Of a stretch of DNA of 64,000 nucleotides, positions 1 through 8,074 are shown piece by piece. The translations under genes were made by a program, and so were the position numbers. The first letter of the stretch is position 1. Each line of letters begins with the position of its first letter. Under the pieces are notes generated by a model. It had not been told where the DNA came from, searched no databases, and worked only from the letters and a program-made list of their open reading frames with translations. The stretch is from Nitrosomonas communis. Its GTDB lineage: Bacteria; Pseudomonadota; Gammaproteobacteria; Burkholderiales; Nitrosomonadaceae. The DNA is taken from contig NZ_FOUB01000007.1 of NCBI RefSeq assembly GCF_900114745.1, forward strand, positions 53,234 to 117,233, in the 5' to 3' direction.

Positions 1-2
1 TA

Positions 3-389
3 GGTCGGCTAGCCACAAGCGAGGAAGTGGCGGTGCTCACCGAAGCAGAAGCACGAGAAATTTATCGTCATCAATACATTGTAGAGCCAGGCTTTGATGC
101 AATCACGCATCCGGCGCTGCAAGCCCTGCTGGTAGATAGCGGTGTGCATTCTGATCCAAGAACGGCAGTGCATTGGCTGCAAACAGCCTTAAGTGTGGTC
201 GCTGATGGAGTAATTGGCCCGAAGACACTTGCTGCTATAGCGGCTACCGATCAAAATAAACTCTATAGAAAAGTTCTTGCAGCACGCGTTCGCCACTTGG
301 GGCGATTGATCACCAATGATCCCAAGCAATCGGTCTTTGCCGCTGGCTGGATGAACCGAATGGCAGAATTTGTGGAGGGTACCGTATGA
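3..389 (+). CDS. Phage-type N-acetylmuramidase (GH108), C-terminal part, cut by window start
   Basis: The reading frame is open from base 3, so the gene begins outside the window; the GTG at 27 is probably internal. The visible part starts in the end of the GH108 fold (LTEAEAREIYRHQY) and continues into the predicted peptidoglycan-binding helical domain (PG_binding_3-like: ALQALLVDSG, AVHWLQTAL, VADGVIGPKTLAAI). These enzymes cut the glycan backbone of peptidoglycan during phage or gene-transfer-agent lysis. The stop overlaps the next start by 4 bp (ATGA), and that next gene is a holin, which supports a lysis role. The catalytic Glu lies upstream, so activity cannot be judged. Confidence 0.8.
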   Translation, partial: GRLATSEEVAVLTEAEAREIYRHQYIVEPGFDAITHPALQALLVDSGVHSDPRTAVHWLQTALSVVADGVIGPKTLAAIAATDQNKLYRKVLAARVRHLGRLITNDPKQSVFAAGWMNRMAEFVEGTV

Positions 390-814
390 TTCCAATTCTG
401 ACTATGTTAGCGCCAGGATTGATTGAGGCTGGCAGCCGTCTGCTCGATCGGTTGATTCCCGATCCGGCTGAACGCGAAAAAGCCAAGCTCGCATTACTTC
501 AGGCCGAAGGGCAACAAGCATTGCAGGAGATGCAAACAAGCTTGTCGGCCATCCTGGCTGAAGCGAATTCCGCTGATCCGTGGACGAGCCGGGCACGGCC
601 GACTTTTCTGTATGTGATCTACGGTGTAATTTTGCTTTGTGTACTCGGATCTATCCTTGGCATCTGGTGGCCGGCTCATGTTTTCCAGGCAGCGGAGAAT
701 TTGAATAAGCTTTTGGGAGCTGTGCCGGAGAGCTTGTGGTGGTTGTTTGGGACTGGTTACCTTGGTTATACAGGGGCTAGGAGTTTTGACAAGTGGAAAG
801 TGCCAGGGCGATAG
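386..814 (+). CDS. Holin of the 3TM family (GTA/phage lysis)
   Basis: A 142-residue protein with a hydrophobic N-terminal stretch (about 1-20), a charged Glu/Ala/Gln helix (about 25-65), then two clear membrane segments (about 73-95 and 113-130). This matches the 3TM holin family found next to GH108 muramidases in phages and gene transfer agents, where the protein permeabilises the inner membrane so that the muramidase reaches the wall. It overlaps the muramidase stop by 4 bp. No tail or head genes follow, so this is the right-hand edge of a prophage or GTA-like remnant. Confidence 0.8.
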   Translation: MIPILTMLAPGLIEAGSRLLDRLIPDPAEREKAKLALLQAEGQQALQEMQTSLSAILAEANSADPWTSRARPTFLYVIYGVILLCVLGSILGIWWPAHVFQAAENLNKLLGAVPESLWWLFGTGYLGYTGARSFDKWKVPGR

Positions 815-1088
815 CCCCAGCCAGCCGATACGATAATCCCCCGATCTCACTGCCGACGATGCTAATGGGGTGCTCACCCAAGACCCAGAACGCTGCTGCT
901 CAGCACTGCCCACCAAGTTAGTTAGTTGGCCGCGGCCATTGTTATTGACTCGAGATTAGCTCGTCCAGAGTAAAAGGGCGAGACCCAGTAGCTCTTCACG
1001 TCGTCTGAAGCAAAATACACCTGTAAACGCTTGACTTCACCGCCTAACAGCGTGTTCATGTCATCCACATCAACAACGGAGTACAGCG

Positions 1089-1379
1089 ATGAGCAATCAA
1101 TTCAAGAGGGCCATCATTGATGATGTCATCTCGCGTAACATTGACCCCACAGTGCAAGCTAACTTACTTGACATATTTGAGTTGGCTATGAAGTCGGTAG
1201 CCACCACCCTGGTGCGTGAGGCCAAGTTCGACACGTCCGATTTCGCTACCGCCGAAGAGCGAGGCTGCGAGGACTTTTCCTTACTCGTGAGCCGGGTCCG
1301 CTCCGACTCCCGTAACGAATGGTTCGGCTCGTTTCAGCGGGGCGAGAAGCGCCTCGATGTCATCGGCCACCTCGAGTAG
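1089..1379 (+). CDS. Hypothetical 96-residue protein
   Basis: A soluble, acidic, mostly helical 96-residue protein that I do not recognise. The start is supported by a GGAG about 8 nt upstream of the ATG. It converges with the COG2958-like gene and stops 6 bp from that gene's end. It lies between the phage lysis remnant and the defence-like operon and could be a phage cargo gene. The 274 bp between the holin and this gene show no further feature I can support. Confidence 0.45.
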   Translation: MSNQFKRAIIDDVISRNIDPTVQANLLDIFELAMKSVATTLVREAKFDTSDFATAEERGCEDFSLLVSRVRSDSRNEWFGSFQRGEKRLDVIGHLE

Positions 1380-1385
1380 CCTTCC

Positions 1386-2333
1386 TCAGTCCGTCATCTC
1401 GGGCGCATCCCAATCGGTCAGCCTTGCTTCCCCGGTCTGGTAGAATTGCTTCACCAACTTCACGTATTCCAGAAAATCCCGATTCTCAGTTGCCAGCCGG
1501 TTAGCCATGCCCCAATCGATCTCATCTCTTTCGCGGGCAGGAATCAAGACCTGGCTTTCTGCCGGGTTGTCGGCATCCAGTTTGATCAGGCCGATGCCGT
1601 GCGCCGCGAACAGCATTCGCAGTTCCTTGAGCGTGTCCTGGCCCTCGATCTCCGCTGCGACCAGATAGCCAAAATTGGCCCAAGACGAGTTGGAAACCGC
1701 TTGGAAAAAGCATTCACGCACGTTCGACCGGTTGATCAGGAACTTGGCCTCGAACGACCACAACTTGGTGCGCTTGTCGGAATACTGATTCACACAGTCT
1801 CGCACCTCCTGGTGCCACTCAGCACCCAAGTCCTCCATCCCGACCACGTCCGGGTACAGCCAACGGTTGCCGTTCGGCCCTCGTTTGTTCGATGAGCGCT
1901 TCTCGTCGATACGCTTCGAATAGACGCCAAACTCCTCCCACAGATACATCGAAAGCAGTGGGTACATGGCATGCTCGCCAAGCTTGGCATTGTTACTATC
2001 TGCCGTGTGCGTGGCAGTCACGCCCTCAGCCGCCGCAACTTCGGCAACATCAGATTTCTCCGAATAGTAGTACTTGCGCGGCCGACCCTCGGTAGTCTTC
2101 AGTTCTGGGTTCCGTTTCTGTAAACGTGGGCGCTGCGAGCTAATTTCCGCGACCAGCTGCTGCACCAAATCACCATCGGATCTGATGTAGTCACCGCGAC
2201 TATTGGATTTCTTCTCCTGACACTCAGCGGGATAGGTACTAAAAATCCACTCTGCGATCTGCCTTGCAGCCAGCTTTTCTTCGGGCCGTGCCTTCAAACA
2301 ATCCAGTACGGCTTTCGCCAAATTCAAAGCCAT
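1386..2333 (-). CDS. COG2958/HrgA-like protein: N-terminal winged helix plus PD...ExK nuclease-like domain
   Basis: Residues 1-90 resemble the HARE/restriction-type winged helix at the start of COG2958 (HrgA-like) proteins (LAARQIAEWIFSTYPAEC, ending RPRKYYY). The C-terminal half carries a likely PD-(D/E)XK set: P161-D162 in LYPDVVG and E195-A-K197 in SFEAKF. These are the metal-binding and catalytic residues of restriction-endonuclease folds. HrgA in Helicobacter was named as a gene that replaces a restriction endonuclease gene, which fits. It is the last gene of the minus-strand operon, 48 bp after the kinase gene, and is a candidate nuclease effector. The nuclease assignment is inference from the motif. 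Confidence 0.65.
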   Translation of the reverse strand: MALNLAKAVLDCLKARPEEKLAARQIAEWIFSTYPAECQEKKSNSRGDYIRSDGDLVQQLVAEISSQRPRLQKRNPELKTTEGRPRKYYYSEKSDVAEVAAAEGVTATHTADSNNAKLGEHAMYPLLSMYLWEEFGVYSKRIDEKRSSNKRGPNGNRWLYPDVVGMEDLGAEWHQEVRDCVNQYSDKRTKLWSFEAKFLINRSNVRECFFQAVSNSSWANFGYLVAAEIEGQDTLKELRMLFAAHGIGLIKLDADNPAESQVLIPARERDEIDWGMANRLATENRDFLEYVKLVKQFYQTGEARLTDWDAPEMTD

Positions 2334-2381
2334 TTATTGCCTCTTAGCGCCGCATACACAGCATCAATGTCGAACAAACAA

Positions 2382-3854
2382 TTACCACAGCCCTAATCCC
2401 TGGTAATGCTGCCGTTTTGTTTCTAATTCCACCGAGTTATTGATCACACGTAAAGCGTGTTTTAAATATCCCACAGCGGCAGAATAGTCTCGCATCTGCT
2501 CACAAACTTGGATCAAGCGGATTAGAACTTGGGGTTTGCTTGGGCACTTTCTATTGATCGCCTCAAGTGCTTCGCGCGCCTCCGGAAAGTTGGCTTCCAA
2601 GCCAAATAGGATCGCGCGCAAGAAATCAAGCTCTAACGATTCTCCATCCTGCCTCTCAGCATCCTGAATGAGATCCTTTGCGGGGTTCATTTTCCGAAGC
2701 GTCAGTAACGTCTTAATGCCAAGCAGCCGGATCAATTGTTGATCGTTTCCCTGCAAGTCGCTCTTGTATTCTCGATTGAATACTTCTTCGAACTGGAACA
2801 GTCTGTTTGCGCGATAGAGCGCATTGAGCTGTTGCAACAAAGCAGCAGAGTCGTGGGAGCGGGAAAATTCATCTTCCGCTATTCTTGCCGCCTTTAGGTA
2901 GTCCTTTGTCTCCAGAGCCTCGACAACTGATGTCGACCAATCTACAGAAACTTGTCCACCAAATGATGTTATGGCGTACTGCGGGGAGCTTAATTGATTT
3001 TGCCTTGCTAGTTCAAAAGCAGTGCGGAGAGATGCAATATCGTGGTATCGATCTGAAGGTAATCTTTCCATGCACCTAAGGATCAGCGCATCAACCATCG
3101 GTACAATGTTAGCATTGATTTCACTGGGGCGCTTAAATGGCGCATGGCGACGCACTTGAGAGGGTGTGTCATGAGGTAGTTGCCCCGTTAGCAACTGGTA
3201 TAAAAGAACGCCGAGGCTGTAGATGTCGCCTCGCAGCAAGTCCTCAAAAGTCCCTTTACGAGAGACACTATCGGAAAATTCTGGAGCAGCGTACAGAACT
3301 GTGCCGCCGTTTTCCCTGGTTCGGACATAAATTTCCTCTGGAAGAGCGGAGCTTCCAAAGTCAGTCAACTTCACCAAATCACCCGCACCCACAAGAATAT
3401 TGTGCGGCTTGATGTCGCCATGCGAAATGGGTGTTGGCAAGGTCGCCAAGAATCCAACGGCGTCGAGCACCTGCGCGTAGATGCTGAACAGTCGCTCAAA
3501 CGTGTTACCGAAATTTTGATTCCTTCGCTCCAATTTTTGGGCAAGGCTTTGGCTCGGGAAATACTCCATTTCGATGAAGAACCATTCGTTCTCCGGAGGA
3601 ATTCTCCCCATATTGCAAATCCGAACAATATTGGGATGAGGATCTATTGTGAGTAGTTCTTTCCCCTCGGCAAGTAGGCGATCATCTTTTGTCAGGTCTT
3701 TAGGTATCTTCACCGCGACGATGGTGCTGTCTGACAGTCTCTCCGCCCGCCATACCCAACCATGACTGCCGTCACCGAGGCATTCGAGCAAGAGATACCT
3801 ATCGCCTAAGCGCTTATTGGTTCCCGGCAGAAAGTGTGCGGACTTAATATTCAC
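2382..3854 (-). CDS. Ser/Thr protein kinase with C-terminal TPR-like repeats
   Basis: A complete Hanks-type kinase domain fills residues 15-285: glycine loop LGDGSHG (26-32), AVK with K49, catalytic loop HGDIKPHN (145-152), DFG (165-167) and APE (190-192). The usual HRD is HGD, common in bacterial kinases. Residues 300-490 are helical repeats of TPR type that probably bind a partner. There is no membrane segment, so it is cytoplasmic, unlike most PknB-type sensors. It overlaps the preceding gene by 4 bp and so is co-translated with the HerA, methylase and ATPase genes. Kinases in such settings (PglW of Pgl/BREX type 2, for example) control phage-defence modules; a similar role here is inference. 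Confidence 0.85.
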   Translation of the reverse strand: MNIKSAHFLPGTNKRLGDRYLLLECLGDGSHGWVWRAERLSDSTIVAVKIPKDLTKDDRLLAEGKELLTIDPHPNIVRICNMGRIPPENEWFFIEMEYFPSQSLAQKLERRNQNFGNTFERLFSIYAQVLDAVGFLATLPTPISHGDIKPHNILVGAGDLVKLTDFGSSALPEEIYVRTRENGGTVLYAAPEFSDSVSRKGTFEDLLRGDIYSLGVLLYQLLTGQLPHDTPSQVRRHAPFKRPSEINANIVPMVDALILRCMERLPSDRYHDIASLRTAFELARQNQLSSPQYAITSFGGQVSVDWSTSVVEALETKDYLKAARIAEDEFSRSHDSAALLQQLNALYRANRLFQFEEVFNREYKSDLQGNDQQLIRLLGIKTLLTLRKMNPAKDLIQDAERQDGESLELDFLRAILFGLEANFPEAREALEAINRKCPSKPQVLIRLIQVCEQMRDYSAAVGYLKHALRVINNSVELETKRQHYQGLGLW

Positions 3855-4429
3855 ATCAACCTCTCACACCGAATCTGTTTGAGAAGCAGAGTTCCGCTGC
3901 GTTCAATCTCAAAAATAAACCGGCTAAACAGAACAGCTGTATTTCGTATTGCTGGCACCTGCGCTCCAACCGACGATTTGAAGCCTTGTCGACATCGCTG
4001 CAGAAACACATCTTTATTCGGCGCAGAGACAACCCCTTTGCTCCATGCCGAAAGAATCAGCACTGTAGGAGCATCTCCCCACCTCATGGATGCCTCAAGT
4101 AGATTGCAAAGCTTCTCGTCGAGTTTTTTTTGTCCTCGATCGGTGCCATCGAAGCGTTCGAACTCAATCAATGCATCAGGCGTGCGCTGCGTTCGACTAA
4201 ACCAGGTTGAGTCGGAACGAATGTCCGCACCATGCGTCATCGGCACTGGACACTCTGCTACCGCCATAAAGCCAAGCTCAGATCCAAGCTCATTCCAGGC
4301 ACTGCAACCCAAGCTGTGAATTAAGACATCCTCGTCGCGAACACCCCAGCTAGACAGCATGGGGTAGCTGCGATCGATAAACTCCAGTGAGGACATTTCG
4401 GCACAAATGCGCCCTGTGAGGTCAGTCAC
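3851..4429 (-). CDS. Unknown 192-residue protein, possible degenerate PD-(D/E)XK fold
   Basis: I do not recognise this family. I chose the GTG at 4429, which overlaps the HerA stop by 8 bp and has GGGGGC just upstream; an ATG at 4471 and one at 4396 are alternatives. A central stretch (TPDALIEFERFDG, followed by KKLDEKLCNLLEA) has the look of a restriction-endonuclease-like core with PD followed by E-x-E/R, but the Lys is not where expected. The segment after it (APTVLILSAWSKG) is a predicted beta strand. It lies between the HerA and kinase genes and overlaps the kinase start by 4 bp, so it is an integral part of the operon. Confidence 0.6.
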   Translation of the reverse strand: MTDLTGRICAEMSSLEFIDRSYPMLSSWGVRDEDVLIHSLGCSAWNELGSELGFMAVAECPVPMTHGADIRSDSTWFSRTQRTPDALIEFERFDGTDRGQKKLDEKLCNLLEASMRWGDAPTVLILSAWSKGVVSAPNKDVFLQRCRQGFKSSVGAQVPAIRNTAVLFSRFIFEIERSGTLLLKQIRCERLM

Positions 4430-6107
4430 CAAAGCGCCCCCAAACTCGCAGCACCTCGGGCGATTCACCACCGTGTATCAGTGCCTTGTCACCAACTTTA
4501 ACCAGGAGTGGAGCAGGAATAGATCGCCCACATACCAAAGCCTCACCCGTTGACAGATTAGGTAACTCGTCCAAGTCAGCCTTGCTTACCATGTCAGACG
4601 CTTTTGCGATAAAGCGCTGGTCGTCCGGGTTCTTCAGTCGCATGGTGATCAGAGTGTTGCACTGTGATGTCACGTCCGCGTCCAGCTTTGATGGACGCTG
4701 GCTAACAATAGCAAAGCCCACTCCGAATTTCCGACCTTCGCCAGCAATTTTCTTGATGATCCGGTGGCTGACCGCATTTCCACCGGCAGGAGCAAAATTA
4801 TGTCCTTCCTCATAAACCAGGAAACAAGGCCGCAATGGATCTGTCTTGCTGGATGCTGCGCGCAAAATCTCACTGGAAAGTAGCGCGCAGATCACCTGTT
4901 TGGCCGTATCGCTCAGCCCTTGCAGATCGATCACAACGAGACGCCCCTGTTTATTCGAAGGGCGTCCGACCATTTTGTAAATATCGGTCGGGGCTGACAT
5001 AGCCGCAGAGTAGAAGCTTTGCGCCTCGTTGAGCACTCGCGACAACTTCATCGAAATCACCGCAGCACTGCGGCCATTCAATGCTTTGCCTTCTGCTTCA
5101 GAAAGATCATCCCATTCGCGCAACTCTTCGATGCCATCTCCGAGAAAATGTCGAAGGCGATTGATATCTCGTGGCTCGGTCTTGTCTGCTGTCCGCCAGT
5201 ATCGCAACGCAACATCAACCACACGCTGCTGTGGCTCGGTCAGCCCGGGGAGAATCTCTGCCACATCATCCATTTCAAAGTGATCGAACTGCAGCGCAAG
5301 CTGGGCGTTCTTGCCAGCGTACTTGTGCTTGAACGATTCATTTTGTGGTGTGTAAACATGGATACCAGCCCCGGCTTGCTGCAATCGTTCCAAGGTATCG
5401 CGGATTTTTGGAAGCGCAGTACGATCGCGTCCGTCTTCACTTTCTGACAGACCTCCCGAGAAATTCAATTGCCCCTTCTCCAGGGCTCTTCCATACTCAC
5501 CATGCGGATCGAATACAATAACGGTTCCATTGTTCAGTGCCACTAAGCGTTCAATGATGCGGCCGACGGTGTAGGACTTACCCGATCCCGTCATCGCTAG
5601 AACTGCCATATGCTCAGTGACCAGTTTGTTTACTTCTAAAAAGACCGGCACCGTATTATCGCCACGCTCATACCCAACGAGATTCCCTAGATGCAAACTG
5701 GTGTGTTCGTTGAATTCGTAGAAATCGCTTAAAAATTGAAAGTCCACTGTTTCAACGGCGGCGCCGGGATCGAGCGGGCGGCGTGGAATTTTTATCTGAC
5801 GAGACACTGGATCGCGGTAACCGACCAGTTCGACATTTGCATAGAGATTCTCGCCGGTAACACTGGCGCCCGGGAGTAGCTCGAGTTCAGTCACGCCACC
5901 ACCGAATCCAGCGTTGAACAGCATGTTGGTTCGAGTAATCCTAGTGACTCGCCCAAGCACAGGCACCACGCTTTCATCCGCGCGCTCCTGGTGCATGATG
6001 CGGACAAACTCTCCTCGACGTACGGAAAAGGAATCCTGAACCACCATCGTCAGCTGTGCTGCGTCACCGGTGTTGCCAACCAGCTTTCCAAGTACCTTGT
6101 GTTTCAT
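4422..6107 (-). CDS. herA: HerA-type DNA translocase ATPase
   Basis: The N-terminal 130 residues form a HAS-barrel-like beta domain typical of HerA (GRVTRITRTNMLF, PGASVTGENLY). The RecA/FtsK-like core follows, with Walker A AMTGSGKS (171-178), a strand VIVFDPHGEY near 206, and the late Walker B-like FLVYEEGHNFAP with EE. HerA proteins form hexameric rings that pump double-stranded DNA and usually work with a NurA nuclease encoded next door. Here the NurA-like gene is immediately upstream, overlapping by 4 bp. HerA ATPases are also found in defence systems (Sir2-HerA, DUF4297-HerA). At 561 residues the length is normal. Confidence 0.85.
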   Translation of the reverse strand: MKHKVLGKLVGNTGDAAQLTMVVQDSFSVRRGEFVRIMHQERADESVVPVLGRVTRITRTNMLFNAGFGGGVTELELLPGASVTGENLYANVELVGYRDPVSRQIKIPRRPLDPGAAVETVDFQFLSDFYEFNEHTSLHLGNLVGYERGDNTVPVFLEVNKLVTEHMAVLAMTGSGKSYTVGRIIERLVALNNGTVIVFDPHGEYGRALEKGQLNFSGGLSESEDGRDRTALPKIRDTLERLQQAGAGIHVYTPQNESFKHKYAGKNAQLALQFDHFEMDDVAEILPGLTEPQQRVVDVALRYWRTADKTEPRDINRLRHFLGDGIEELREWDDLSEAEGKALNGRSAAVISMKLSRVLNEAQSFYSAAMSAPTDIYKMVGRPSNKQGRLVVIDLQGLSDTAKQVICALLSSEILRAASSKTDPLRPCFLVYEEGHNFAPAGGNAVSHRIIKKIAGEGRKFGVGFAIVSQRPSKLDADVTSQCNTLITMRLKNPDDQRFIAKASDMVSKADLDELPNLSTGEALVCGRSIPAPLLVKVGDKALIHGGESPEVLRVWGRFGD

Positions 6108-7246
6108 GATTCAAACCCTTCATCGAGACCGGACAACCACGTGCTTTCTATGTCGTTACTCCGCAGTGCTTCATTTAGCCCCTGCTGATAGTAGGCAGAG
6201 AACTTTTCGAGAATATTGAGTTGCTGCCGACTTAGCAGCTGTGGCAGTGGCATTGCTTTCTTCTGGCTTTGCATATCCAGAATCATCAGTCGGGATGCCA
6301 CGGTATCCAGCAAGGCAGAGTTCCAATCGGACTCTTCGCCAGCCAACTGAGCCATTTTTATTTGACTTGCGCGCGCGCTGCGGAAGTGAAAACCGATAAC
6401 ACCTTGGCTTACTTCGCTGGCGGGTTCCATTCGGGAGCGATTCTCGGTCATCCGAAAAGCGATAGTTCGAGTGAAGTTACCCAATATGCCATTGATAAAA
6501 CGAGTATCGCCAATTCCGCTCAGCCGCTCTTCCAGTCCTTCGAGCATGGCTGCCGAGTCCGGTGCAAAACCATCGTTAGCCAAAATATGCTTGCGACCTC
6601 CTTCAGTGCGCAAATCTTGTCGAGCGATGCTGACAATGGCAGAGAATCGCTCAGCCAGAATGCTGACTAACACAGGACCTTCCGAATTCCATGGAAACAA
6701 GGCTTTCCGGTTATTCTGCCAAAACTGTTCGATAATGTCCCTGGTCTTTTCAAACTCAGCCCAGTGCCGCATATTCCGCTTTAATGGCACCATTTCCCGA
6801 TCGATGAATAGCGGGGTATCGATAAGAATTAGGTTGGCAAAACCATTCTGTTGCAGCAGTCGCTCTACCAGGGCATAACAGTGCCGCATCTCCACTAAGT
6901 CCAGACGTTTTCTCTGCGCTTCGAAATCGATGTCGTCCAGCTCGGATACTGAATCAGACCCAGCAGTACTGATCTTATTGTCCTGAATCGTTAGATCTGT
7001 CCGTACAGCTGCAGATGCGTAGATAAAGCCACCCAAAGCACGGTGAATACATGAGTAACTCGCAATACCGGAGACCGCGAGATTGACGACGGATGGTCGC
7101 TTGATGGCCTTAATTAAACCGGCATCCCGAAACAAGGGTGCCACTTGCTCAATATCCCGAATCTGTTTGAGTAAGCGACCAGCACTGCCAGGCAATCTTA
7201 ACTGACTATCGATAGCCAATGCTTGCGCAAGATTAGTTGTTTTCAT
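6104..7246 (-). CDS. nurA: NurA-like nuclease partner of HerA
   Basis: At 380 residues it has the usual NurA size and is encoded directly before herA with a 4-bp overlap. The NurA pattern is visible: a strand followed by Gly (NLAVSG, 55-60) and a second strand with Asp (LILIDTPLF, D143). The first metal-binding Asp of the family (normally in an AVDGG-like motif) appears to be Ser59 here, so the active site may be altered or completed by another residue. NurA dimers dock on HerA rings and degrade DNA fed to them. In this operon the pair could supply the DNA-cutting step otherwise done by HsdR. Confidence 0.6.
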   Translation of the reverse strand: MKTTNLAQALAIDSQLRLPGSAGRLLKQIRDIEQVAPLFRDAGLIKAIKRPSVVNLAVSGIASYSCIHRALGGFIYASAAVRTDLTIQDNKISTAGSDSVSELDDIDFEAQRKRLDLVEMRHCYALVERLLQQNGFANLILIDTPLFIDREMVPLKRNMRHWAEFEKTRDIIEQFWQNNRKALFPWNSEGPVLVSILAERFSAIVSIARQDLRTEGGRKHILANDGFAPDSAAMLEGLEERLSGIGDTRFINGILGNFTRTIAFRMTENRSRMEPASEVSQGVIGFHFRSARASQIKMAQLAGEESDWNSALLDTVASRLMILDMQSQKKAMPLPQLLSRQQLNILEKFSAYYQQGLNEALRSNDIESTWLSGLDEGFES

Positions 7247-7249
7247 TGG

Positions 7250-8074
7250 CTAGGCCTCATTCCTCAAATTTTCGGCAAATGCCCAGTATTTACACCCCAT
7301 CAAGTGGGCCAACCCCTGTTCGGTCAATCCATTGTCATTTATCAACCCAGCATTTCTTAGGCGAACCATGCTTTCCGGCAGATCGAAGTTGGCCAAATTC
7401 AATAGTGGAACGGCATATGTCTTCAACCTGCTCAGCAAGCCCTCAGCTGTCGCGACATTGAATCCGTAGCTGCACACCAACACGGTGACATCCTCTGGGC
7501 GTATCGCGTCTTCTTGGGGCTTTGTTTCTTCAGTAGTAACAGATGGCAGGCCACAATGTCGCTCAATCTTGGCCAGGAAGTCATGCACCAGCGCCGCCTG
7601 ATCTAACAAACTAATGGACCAAAGCGGTAGTGTCGTGGCAGCGATCAGGCCGCTATTGGAATGTCCCTTCCAGTATCGTGTATGGCAAGTCGGCTCCCCC
7701 AGCGGCATATCCTCTGTGCAAGCACCGTTTACCCCGCGCAGGCGGTACGTCAGTTCGCCCTCCAGCATGCTCATAAGCAGTGCTCGTTTGACGGCTACCG
7801 CAATTGACGGTGCCAACTCAACCACCCAGTCCAGAAAATGAAAAATGCTCCCTTCCTGGTATGGGGGGAGTAGCAGTAATGAACAACCGGGTTGGCGTAC
7901 CCACGCCGCACACTCCTCCTGAGATTCTCTCGATGCTTGCAACTGCTCGCCGGTCATCAAAACAAAGCCGGTCTGCGGTAAGCCATGCTCGGGCGACTGG
8001 GAGATCCCCAGCAAGCTGGCCAGGAAACGCCCTCTACGGTGCGCCTGCAATTCCGGAGTGAGATAGAGCTTCAC
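7250..8074 (-). CDS. Unknown 274-residue operon protein
   Basis: I do not recognise this protein. It has a predicted alpha/beta N-terminal region with a Leu/Pro-rich strand (GCSLLLLPPY), a central region rich in Thr/Cys (CTEDMPLGEPTCHTRYW), and a C-terminal helical part (about 225-265: LRNAGLINDNGLTEQGLAHLM) that resembles a winged-helix tail. No membrane segment or nucleotide-binding loop is seen. Its start overlaps the stop of the giant ATPase by 4 bp and it ends 3 bp before the NurA-like gene. It may be an adaptor between the ATPase and the HerA-NurA pair; that is inference from order only. Confidence 0.65.
   Translation of the reverse strand: MKLYLTPELQAHRRGRFLASLLGISQSPEHGLPQTGFVLMTGEQLQASRESQEECAAWVRQPGCSLLLLPPYQEGSIFHFLDWVVELAPSIAVAVKRALLMSMLEGELTYRLRGVNGACTEDMPLGEPTCHTRYWKGHSNSGLIAATTLPLWSISLLDQAALVHDFLAKIERHCGLPSVTTEETKPQEDAIRPEDVTVLVCSYGFNVATAEGLLSRLKTYAVPLLNLANFDLPESMVRLRNAGLINDNGLTEQGLAHLMGCKYWAFAENLRNEA

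Noticed and set aside
922..1059. Minus-strand 45-codon frame (MNTLLGGEVKRLQVYFASDD...) that reads protein-like and is open to about 1080
   Set aside because: It is short, has no clear ribosome binding site, and overlaps the upstream region of the plus-strand gene; it may be a fragment, not enough to call.
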